Below are positions 6,671-11,712 of a stretch of 15,864 nucleotides of DNA, in pieces; the first letter of the stretch is position 1; each line of letters opens with the position of its first letter. This stretch comes from an uncultured Eubacteriales bacterium (lineage in GTDB: Bacteria; Bacillota; Clostridia; Oscillospirales; Ruminococcaceae): NCBI GenBank assembly GCA_902493155.1, contig CABUOE010000032.1, forward strand, positions 1 through 15,864, written 5' to 3'. The position numbers and the translations under genes are program-made. The notes under the pieces were generated by a model, which saw only the letters and a program-made list of their open reading frames with translations, was not told the origin of the DNA and did not search any database.

Positions 6671-7510
6671 TTATTCTACCTTATTAATGAGTCCCTCCCC
6701 CTCCTTCTGTGACGGCAAGGTTCCCATATACTTTTTATAGGTCTTGGAAAAATAGGAGAGGTTTTTAAACCCGCTCATCTCAGCGCTTTCACTGACGTTA
6801 TACCGCCCGGAAAGAAGCAGGTTTCTAGCGTAGGTACATCGTATGAAATTGATGTAATCCACCGGCGTCCGGCGGGTGACCTCCTTGAACACCCTGCAAA
6901 AATAATATTTGCTGAATCCGATGGCTTCGCAGATATCGTCGATGGTCAGCTCCTCACGGAAATGAGTCCGGATATAGCTGATGGCATCCTTTACCATGGT
7001 GAACCGTTTGTTCTGAATTTCCCCCGCATCGCTAGCGGAATCCACGTGGTAACGACTTAAATGGAGCAGGAGCTGAAGCGCCGCCAGTTTTACCGCCGGC
7101 TTATAGAATGCCCCTCGGTCCGTCCATTCCCGTATAATTTTATCGTAGTACTCCTGGGCAGCGGAGTCCCGGACAATTTCCTTAAACATCATATTACTCA
7201 CTGGAATTCCAAAGTCTTCATAAAGGGACCTGTCCACAATCAGGCAGTAATATCTGCATTGCTCGGTAATGGACTCGATACCGTGGAGCACGTTGGGATT
7301 AATGACCACAATGTCCCCTACGCGGGCCGGGAATTCCGCGGTGCCGGAATAAACGATTCCCTCACCTTCGATAAAATAGAGCACCTCGATATTTTCATGC
7401 CAGTGAACGCTGGAGGTCACCGGCAGATAGGGAAAACAGGTGTCTAAGTGGAACAGAATGGGAAAAGAGGGATCCATAAACGTATGGTCCTCGTGTCTAG
7501 AAACTTGCAT
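6671..7510 (-). CDS. AraC-family transcriptional regulator with a cupin sensor domain
   Basis: 279 residues. The N-terminal half is a cupin-like sugar-sensing domain: HWHENIEVLYFIEGEG (36-51) with its metal- or ligand-site histidines, then PARVGDIVVINPNVLHGI (61-78). The C-terminal part (about 172-265) is the double helix-turn-helix: ELTIDDICEAIGFSKYYFCRVFKEVTRRTPVDYI and the second helix pair ESAEMSGFKNLSYFSKTYKKYMG, the signature of the AraC/XylS family. AAGGGA (7517-7522 on the plus strand, reading minus) lies just before the ATG. It is divergent from the isomerase-oxidoreductase operon, the usual position for its cognate activator, so it probably senses the sugar or an intermediate of that pathway and acts in the 7511-7670 interval. 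Ligand unknown. Confidence 0.93.
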   Translation of the reverse strand: MQVSRHEDHTFMDPSFPILFHLDTCFPYLPVTSSVHWHENIEVLYFIEGEGIVYSGTAEFPARVGDIVVINPNVLHGIESITEQCRYYCLIVDRSLYEDFGIPVSNMMFKEIVRDSAAQEYYDKIIREWTDRGAFYKPAVKLAALQLLLHLSRYHVDSASDAGEIQNKRFTMVKDAISYIRTHFREELTIDDICEAIGFSKYYFCRVFKEVTRRTPVDYINFIRCTYARNLLLSGRYNVSESAEMSGFKNLSYFSKTYKKYMGTLPSQKEGEGLINKVE

Positions 7511-7541
7511 AACTATCCCTTCTATAATGTGAAAGTCAAAG

Positions 7542-7549
7542 CAATATTG
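7542..7549. promoter_or_regulatory. Palindrome upstream of the sugar operon promoter
   Basis: CAATATTG is an 8-base perfect palindrome, 25 bases upstream of the operon's -35 box, in the AraC-regulator intergenic region. AraC sites are often direct repeats, so this is only a candidate. Confidence 0.25.
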
Positions 7550-7574
7550 TGTTAATTGGAGGCAACATCTTTCC

Positions 7575-7602
7575 TTTACATTTTTCTACTATATTATATA
7601 AT
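7575..7602 (+). promoter_or_regulatory. Promoter of the sugar isomerase-oxidoreductase operon
   Basis: TTTACA at 7575-7580 (5 of 6 matches to the consensus), 16-base spacer, perfect TATAAT at 7597-7602. Transcription would start near 7609, giving a leader of about 80 bases. That leader holds TCAAC/GTTGA (7619-7634) and the palindrome AACCGGTT (7660-7667), which could be operator sites. Confidence 0.7.
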
Positions 7603-7689
7603 AAACCTGTAATTGAAGTCAACTTTTTTGTTGATTCATAGGCATCTTGCTCTCTTTATAACCGGTTCATGAAAGAAAGGAAGAAGAAC

Positions 7690-8532
7690 ATGTACAATTT
7701 TTCGATCGGAGTCCTGCTCAACTCCTTTAGGATGGACACTCCGTCTGCCCTGAAAAAAGCGGCAGAATTGGGTCTCCAGGGCATCCAGGTTCCCGCGGCG
7801 TTCGGCGAATTATCCCCTGCGGAACTGACCGGAGACAAGAAGAAAGAATTCCTCAAGATGGTCAAAGAAAACGGCCTCACCATTTCCGCCCTTTGCGGAG
7901 ATTTGGGTCATGGCTTTGGCAACGCAGAGAAAAACCCCCAGCTCATCGACGAATCCAAACGGATCCTCGACTTTGCCAAAGAGCTGGAAACCAACATCGT
8001 TACGACTCACATCGGTGTGGTCCCCAACGATCCCAATCACGACCGCTATAAAATCATGCAGGAAGCCTGCTTTGAATTGGCTCAATACGCGGACACCATG
8101 GACGCACATTTCGCCATCGAAACAGGTCCGGAAACCGCAGCCACCCTCAAGGGCTTTCTGGATACGCTCCATTCCACCGGCGTAGCTGTCAACCTGGACC
8201 CTGCAAACCTGGTGATGGTCACCGGTGACGACCCGGTTCAGGCGGTTTACACCTTAAAGGACTATATCGTACATACACACGCAAAAGACGGCAAACGCCT
8301 CTACTATAAAGATCCTGAAGTCATTTACGGCCTGGCTGAGGATGAAATGCTTCAGAGTCCCTCCTTCATCGAAGTTCCTCTGGGCGAAGGAAATGTAGAC
8401 TTTAAAAACTACCTCAAGGCGCTGGATGAAATCGGCTACCACGGCTTCCTGACCATTGAAAGAGAAGTCGGCGACAATCCTGCTGCTGATATCAACACCG
8501 CCGCCACCTTCCTAAAAGGCCTTATCGGCTAA
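7690..8532 (+). CDS. Sugar phosphate isomerase/epimerase (xylose isomerase-like TIM barrel)
   Basis: 280 residues from the ATG at 7690. An in-frame ATG at 7669 exists, but it has no ribosome site, whereas AAAGGAAG (7676-7683) serves 7690, where the first beta strand YNFSIGVLL starts. The fold is the AP-endonuclease-2/xylose isomerase TIM barrel: acidic and His metal ligands are visible in FAIETGPE (Glu143), VNLDPAN (Asp170), VHTHAKD (His195, His197) and FLTIEREVG (Glu257). Such enzymes isomerise or epimerise sugars, keto-inositols or sugar acids, or dehydrate 2-keto-inositol (IolE-like). First gene of an operon with the oxidoreductase 28 bases downstream; the second TIM-barrel gene follows that. 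Probable role: converting a keto-sugar made by the oxidoreductase. Substrate not identifiable. Confidence 0.9.
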   Translation: MYNFSIGVLLNSFRMDTPSALKKAAELGLQGIQVPAAFGELSPAELTGDKKKEFLKMVKENGLTISALCGDLGHGFGNAEKNPQLIDESKRILDFAKELETNIVTTHIGVVPNDPNHDRYKIMQEACFELAQYADTMDAHFAIETGPETAATLKGFLDTLHSTGVAVNLDPANLVMVTGDDPVQAVYTLKDYIVHTHAKDGKRLYYKDPEVIYGLAEDEMLQSPSFIEVPLGEGNVDFKNYLKALDEIGYHGFLTIEREVGDNPAADINTAATFLKGLIG

Positions 8533-8560
8533 GCAACACGAATTAAAGGAGTATTACGTT

Positions 8561-9628
8561 ATGGAGAATAAAAAAATCAAAGTAGGCGTTATCGGTACCG
8601 GTAACATCTCTCACGAACATATCAAAAGTTATATTGCAAATCCCAATGTAGAACTCTATGCATTCTGCGACATCAATCCGGAGCAGCTGAAAAAAATGGC
8701 TGATCTCTATGGGGTCGAAAGAACTTACACCGATATCAACGAGTTCCTGAAACTGGACGAAATCGACGCCGTCAGCGTCTGCACCTGGAATTCTGCTCAT
8801 GCGCCCTGCGCCATCGCCGCTCTGAACGCCGGCAAACACGTTCTCTGCGAAAAGCCTATGGCTACTTCCGCTGCAGAAGCTAAAAAGATGCTCGAGGCTG
8901 CTGAGAAAAACAACAAACTGCTCATGATCGGCTTCGTCCGTCGCTATGGCAACGACTGCAAAATTTTGCAGGATTTTATCAGCACCGACTACTTCGGCGA
9001 CATCTACTACGCCAAGGCTACCTACCTGCGCAGAAACGGCAACCCCGGCGGCTGGTTCGGCGATAAATCCCGTTCCGCTGGCGGTCCCCTCATCGATTTG
9101 GGCGTCCATGTCATCGACCTGACCCGTTATCTGATGGGCAACCCCAAACCTGTTTCGGTTTACGGCGCAACCTTCCAGAAGCTCTTTAACCGTCCCAATG
9201 TGAAAGGTACCAAGGGTTACAATTCCGTTTCTGCCGGCCAAAAGGACATCTGCGACGTCGAAGACTTGGCTTCTGCTCTGATCCGTTACGACAACGGTTC
9301 TGTTCTCGCTATCGAGGCAAGCTTCAGCCTGAACATCAAGAGCGACGAAGGTAAAATTCAGCTCTTCGGCACCAAGGGCGGCGCAAAAATCGATCCCGAA
9401 CTGGAAATGTACACCGAAATCAACGACTATATGGCCGACGTAAACCTGACTGTCCCCACTTCTCTTGATTTTGCAGGCCTGTTCCAGAACGAAATCGACC
9501 ACTATGTGGACTGCGTCATCAATGGTACTGCTTGTAAGTCCCCCGCTACCGATGGTATCGAAATCATGAAGATCCTCGACGCGGTATACGAGTCTGCTAG
9601 AACCGGTCACGAAGTCGTTCTCGACTAA
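8561..9628 (+). CDS. Gfo/Idh/MocA-family NAD(P)-dependent oxidoreductase
   Basis: 355 residues. Residues 1-125 are a Rossmann domain starting KVGVIGTGNISHEHI (dinucleotide loop GTGNIS at 12-17), with DIN at 37-39 after the second strand and the family hallmark CEKPM at 96-100 (Lys98 catalytic). The C-terminal sheet domain has GGPLIDLGVHVIDLTRYLMG with Asp179 and His183 in the positions of the catalytic acid/base pair. The family oxidises or reduces a hydroxyl of sugars, inositols or sugar acids using NAD(P). AAAGGAG (8545-8551) is 9 bases before the ATG. Its place between two TIM-barrel isomerases suggests an oxidation-isomerisation sequence like myo-inositol catabolism (IolG with IolE/IolI), but no iolB, iolC or iolD is in the window, so inositol is not established. 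It could also act on a disaccharide or keto-sugar. Confidence 0.93.
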   Translation: MENKKIKVGVIGTGNISHEHIKSYIANPNVELYAFCDINPEQLKKMADLYGVERTYTDINEFLKLDEIDAVSVCTWNSAHAPCAIAALNAGKHVLCEKPMATSAAEAKKMLEAAEKNNKLLMIGFVRRYGNDCKILQDFISTDYFGDIYYAKATYLRRNGNPGGWFGDKSRSAGGPLIDLGVHVIDLTRYLMGNPKPVSVYGATFQKLFNRPNVKGTKGYNSVSAGQKDICDVEDLASALIRYDNGSVLAIEASFSLNIKSDEGKIQLFGTKGGAKIDPELEMYTEINDYMADVNLTVPTSLDFAGLFQNEIDHYVDCVINGTACKSPATDGIEIMKILDAVYESARTGHEVVLD

Positions 9629-9658
9629 TTCTGCCCATCTGGAAAAGGAAGCGACATT

Positions 9659-10540
9659 ATGAAAATTTCCGTAAGCTCCTATAGCTTTTCGAAATACATC
9701 TCCGAGGGAAAACTCACTCAATTTTCCTGTATTGCCGCCGCAAAAGAGTTGGGATTTGACGCCATTGAATTCGTTGACATCATTCCCCACGACGGCTCCA
9801 CCGAAGTAGAATATGCAAAAAAACTCCGTGCGGAATGCGAACGCCTTGAAATGCCTATTTCAAATTTTACCTTCGGTGCGGAACTGCTTTATCCTGCTTC
9901 CGGTGACCAGGAACAGGAAATTGAACGCGTCAAGTCCAAAATAGACTTGGCTCAAATCCTGGGCGCCAAAAGCGTGCGGCACGACGCTACCGGCGGCTTC
10001 CGCCCCGGCGAAAGAGGCCATCACGGGTTTGACGACATCCTGCCCCAGTTGGCGGAAAACTGCCGCAAAATCACCGAGTACGCCGCCCAAAAAGGCATCA
10101 AAACCATGGTGGAAAACCACGGCTTTTTTTGCCAGGACAGCGAACGGGTCGAAAAGCTTGTGAACGCTGTTTCCCATAAAAACTTCGGCCTGCTCTGCGA
10201 TATGGGCAACTTCCTCTGCGCGGACGAGAATCCGGCTGTCGCTTTCGGAAGGGTTGCCCCCTACGCGTTTTACGCTCATGCCAAGGATTTTCATATCAAA
10301 GATGGAAACGGATTCGACCCCGGCGAAGGATTTTTCCGCACTAGGAATGGAAATTTCCTTCGCGGCGCCATCATCGGCCATGGGGATGTTCCCATCCGCC
10401 ACTGCCTGTACGCTTTGAAAAATGCCGGCTACGATGGTACTATCGCCATCGAATTCGAGGGAATGGAAGACAATATGATTGGTCTCCGTATCGGTCTTGC
10501 AAACCTTCGCAAAATGGTGAAAGACGTCTACGGCAAATAA
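9659..10540 (+). CDS. Sugar phosphate isomerase/epimerase, second TIM-barrel protein
   Basis: 293 residues beginning MKISVSSYSFSKYI, a start often seen in this branch of the xylose isomerase-like barrel. Metal-site candidates are MVENHGFF (Glu152, His154), LLCDMGNF (Asp181), FYAHAKDFH (His207, His212) and IAIEFEGMED (Glu265, Glu267). It is clearly distinct in sequence from the 7690-8532 protein: same fold and family, but not a recent duplicate. AAAAGGAAG (9643-9651) precedes the ATG, which is 30 bases after the oxidoreductase stop, so the three genes form one transcription unit ending in the terminator at 10568. Likely role: a second isomerisation or epimerisation step in the same pathway; substrate unknown. 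Confidence 0.9.
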   Translation: MKISVSSYSFSKYISEGKLTQFSCIAAAKELGFDAIEFVDIIPHDGSTEVEYAKKLRAECERLEMPISNFTFGAELLYPASGDQEQEIERVKSKIDLAQILGAKSVRHDATGGFRPGERGHHGFDDILPQLAENCRKITEYAAQKGIKTMVENHGFFCQDSERVEKLVNAVSHKNFGLLCDMGNFLCADENPAVAFGRVAPYAFYAHAKDFHIKDGNGFDPGEGFFRTRNGNFLRGAIIGHGDVPIRHCLYALKNAGYDGTIAIEFEGMEDNMIGLRIGLANLRKMVKDVYGK

Positions 10541-10567
10541 ATTACAACCATTCTTCTATACCATAAG

Positions 10568-10602
10568 AAATGAGCGCCCCATTTTAGGAGCGCTCATTTT
10601 TT
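10568..10602 (+). terminator. Terminator between the sugar operon and the XRE gene
   Basis: AAATGAGCGC (10568-10577) pairs with GCGCTCATTT (10590-10599), with a partly paired inner loop (CC/GG), and a T-run ends at 10602. On the other strand it is followed by ATTTCTT, so it may also stop transcription of the convergent XRE gene. Confidence 0.88.
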
Positions 10603-10644
10603 ATGCGGAAAATTCGGCCAGCGAAGCAAAATACAAATACTCAA

Positions 10645-10941
10645 TTATTTTGATTGCTGCATTTTAAACTCTTTTGCCACCGCCCGCAGAAGCTCTTTTT
10701 GCTGATCGGTCAGGCCGGTGATGTTCAACATCTCATGATTGTCCAAGCCAAGAAGATAATCGGTTGTCACCCCGTACAAAATGGATAATTGGATCAGTAC
10801 GTCTACGGAAGGAGTCTTGATGTTGTTCTCGTATCCGCTGATGGTAGCTTTGGAAAGATTGAGCCTTTTGGCAACCTGTGTCTGAGTCATTCTTTTTTGC
10901 TCTCGCAACGCTCTTAAGCGATACCCAAAATCGTAGACCAT
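10645..10941 (-). CDS. XRE-family helix-turn-helix transcriptional regulator
   Basis: 98 residues from the ATG at 10939-10941. An in-frame ATG 11 codons upstream (10974) is less likely, because AGGAGGGA (10947-10954) sits right in front of the shorter start. Residues about 6-62 form a Cro/cI-type HTH: LRALREQKRMTQTQVAKRLN, then SKATISGYENNIKTPSVDVLIQLS and YGVTTDYLLGL, matching the family closely. The remaining approximately 30 residues (TGLTDQQKELLRAVAKEF) are a short helical tail, probably for dimerisation. Such proteins repress their own and neighbouring promoters. It is divergent from the 77-residue unknown protein with a consensus promoter, which is the natural candidate target. It is not a full SinR-like or phage repressor by length. 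No toxin motif is visible in the neighbour. Confidence 0.9.
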   Translation of the reverse strand: MVYDFGYRLRALREQKRMTQTQVAKRLNLSKATISGYENNIKTPSVDVLIQLSILYGVTTDYLLGLDNHEMLNITGLTDQQKELLRAVAKEFKMQQSK

Positions 10942-10946
10942 CAAAA

Positions 10947-10954
10947 TCCCTCCT
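10947..10954 (-). promoter_or_regulatory. Ribosome binding site that fixes the XRE start
   Basis: Reads AGGAGGGA on the minus strand, 5 bases before the ATG at 10941. It supports the 98-residue protein over the longer one that would start at 10974. Confidence 0.75.
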
Positions 10955-11021
10955 ATGTAATAAGTGTAATCCATGACTGTATCTTTTCAGAGAATTTTTT
11001 CTTATATTTATCAGCTTAAAG

Positions 11022-11050
11022 TTGACACCAATAATTTGCCCTGCTATAAT
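11022..11050 (+). promoter_or_regulatory. Perfect consensus sigma-A promoter of the 77-residue protein
   Basis: TTGACA at 11022-11027, 17-base spacer, TATAAT at 11045-11050: a complete match to the consensus at the ideal distance. Transcription should begin near 11057, so the leader is about 70 bases. Such a strong promoter usually needs repression, and the divergent XRE gene is an obvious candidate. Confidence 0.88.
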
Positions 11051-11127
11051 TGAAAAAAATGGTACTTTGGGGGAATATTGTATTTTTAACGGTAAAAACT
11101 ATTATCCAGTGCAAAGGAGGAAAAGCG

Positions 11128-11361
11128 ATGAAAGGAAAAATGCTGGAGGATATGGCGGAATGGGGTCATTGTTTTATTTCCGACCTGCGCCACTCTTCTT
11201 CCTCCAATCTAAATTCAGAACTTTTTAGAAAGTTCCCCTTTGACCAGTACAGTTTGGAAGAGTGTTCCTATTGCTTCAGTTACATTTTTGACCAACCGTT
11301 TGCTTTTAAACAATGGAGTGAAGTCAACACAGTGATACAAGACCTTCCTTGGATGGAATAA
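11128..11361 (+). CDS. Small protein of unknown function (77 residues)
   Basis: Starts at the ATG of 11128, because AAAGGAGG (11113-11120) lies 7 bases upstream. The longer open frame back to 11050 begins inside the -10 box and would not be transcribed. The protein (MKGKMLEDMAEWGHCFISDL...) is soluble-looking, has no signal peptide or membrane segment, is rich in aromatic residues (FPFDQYSLEECSYCFSYIFD) and has three cysteines (Cys15, Cys47, Cys50; two of them in ECSYC). It ends QDLPWME. I do not recognise the family. Its own consensus promoter, strong ribosome site and a terminator that begins in its stop codon show a discrete, strongly expressed gene. The CxxC spacing could bind a metal, but two cysteines are too few to claim it. 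Confidence 0.75.
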   Translation: MKGKMLEDMAEWGHCFISDLRHSSSSNLNSELFRKFPFDQYSLEECSYCFSYIFDQPFAFKQWSEVNTVIQDLPWME

Positions 11362-11393
11362 AAGCCTTTGCTTTTTCAGCAAAGGCTTTTATT
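11357..11393 (+). terminator. Terminator of the 77-residue protein gene
   Basis: Perfect 16-bp stem, AATAAAAGCCTTTGCT (11357-11372) with AGCAAAGGCTTTTATT (11378-11393), loop TTTTC. The left arm overlaps the stop codon. The T-run is within the right arm. Confidence 0.9.
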
Positions 11394-11405
11394 CTTATGC
11401 TGCCG

Positions 11406-11434
11406 TTGTAAACAGACAAAAAATATAGTATAAT
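11406..11434 (+). promoter_or_regulatory. Candidate promoter in front of the stem-loop region
   Basis: TTGTAA (11406-11411), 17-base spacer, perfect TATAAT (11429-11434). If used, transcription begins near 11441 and the RNA would carry all six stem-loops. The -10 box overlaps the left arm of the 11-bp outer repeat (11432-11442). Confidence 0.5.
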
Positions 11435-11521
11435 AAATGCAATTAGCAACGGTTTTCCCAGAAAACCGTTGGCCGCAGTATGCGGCAGCTAAAATGCAAG
11501 CATTTTAGTGTTGCATTTATT
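11432..11521. repeat. Cloverleaf-like element: outer inverted repeat enclosing three hairpins
   Basis: AATAAATGCAA (11432-11442) and TTGCATTTATT (11511-11521) are perfect 11-bp inverted repeats. Between them lie three perfect stems in a row: AACGGTTTTC/GAAAACCGTT (11448-11470, loop CCA), GCCGCA/TGCGGC (11472-11486, loop GTA) and CTAAAATGC/GCATTTTAG (11489-11508, 2 bases between arms, effectively a CAAG loop). Only 1-5 bases separate the stems. Almost the whole 90 bases are paired. No T-loop, anticodon or CCA pattern is present, so it is not a tRNA. It may be a structured RNA, an immobile mobile-element remnant or a DNA-level regulatory structure. Confidence 0.75.
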
Positions 11522-11534
11522 TTATCATCACCCG

Positions 11535-11592
11535 GTTCTGCTGACGCAGAACTGCGGCGGGTAGACCCGCCTACAAATTCCTGCGGAATTTG
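11535..11592. repeat. Second chain of three perfect hairpins
   Basis: GTTCTGC/GCAGAAC (11535-11552, loop TGAC), GGCGGGT/ACCCGCC (11556-11571, 2 bases between arms) and CAAATTCC/GGAATTTG (11574-11592, loop TGC). Spacing between stems is 2-3 bases. I could not find a convincing outer stem enclosing these three, unlike the preceding element 13 bases away. Confidence 0.7.
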
Positions 11593-11598
11593 CGGATG

Positions 11599-11607
11599 TG
11601 GTATAAT
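11599..11607 (+). promoter_or_regulatory. Extended -10 promoter candidate for pcrA
   Basis: TGG followed by TATAAT (11602-11607) is a TGn-extended -10, which can work without a good -35; none is visible upstream, where the last hairpin lies. It would give an approximately 100-base pcrA leader. Confidence 0.5.
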
Positions 11608-11656
11608 ATCCTCAAAAGTAAACGCCAACGAGCGATTTTACCGCGATCCGTTCAGG

Positions 11657-11676
11657 TTGCCATGCGGAAATGGCAA
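11657..11676 (+). other. Hairpin in the pcrA leader
   Basis: TTGCCAT (11657-11663) pairs with ATGGCAA (11670-11676), loop GCGGAA, ending about 20 bases before the ribosome site. No T-run, so not a terminator. It may affect mRNA stability. Confidence 0.35.
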
Positions 11677-11712
11677 AACAAAAAATATGTATGTTAAGGA
11701 AAGGCCGTTACT

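Larger units (their letters stand above)
11394..11712. other. 319-base gene-free region upstream of pcrA, dominated by stem-loops
   Basis: No credible coding frame: the open frame at 11480-11761 runs straight through the stem-loops and into pcrA in another frame, with no ribosome site. The region holds a possible promoter (11406-11434), an 11-bp outer repeat enclosing three hairpins, three more hairpins, an extended -10 box and a small hairpin near the pcrA start; these are listed separately. Confidence 0.7.

Noticed and set aside
7652..7670. Catabolite-control (cre) site around the AACCGGTT palindrome
   Set aside because: Three of the fixed positions of the cre consensus do not match, so only a generic palindrome can be claimed.
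8543..9790. A 415-codon open frame on the minus strand opposite the oxidoreductase gene
   Set aside because: It lies in full antisense to a gene with clear catalytic motifs, has no ribosome site or recognisable protein features, and is explained by the biased third codon positions of the real gene.
11050..11127. N-terminal extension of the 77-residue protein to 103 residues
   Set aside because: The longer start lies within the -10 box and would not be in the transcript; the strong ribosome site serves the ATG at 11128.
11432..11521. tRNA or tmRNA because of the cloverleaf shape
   Set aside because: No T-loop GTTC pattern, no acceptor-end pattern and no anticodon arm of 5 bp with a 7-base loop; the hairpin loops are 2-4 bases.
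11432..11592. CRISPR array
   Set aside because: The stems are all different, there is no repeated unit of 24-40 bases, and no cas gene is present.
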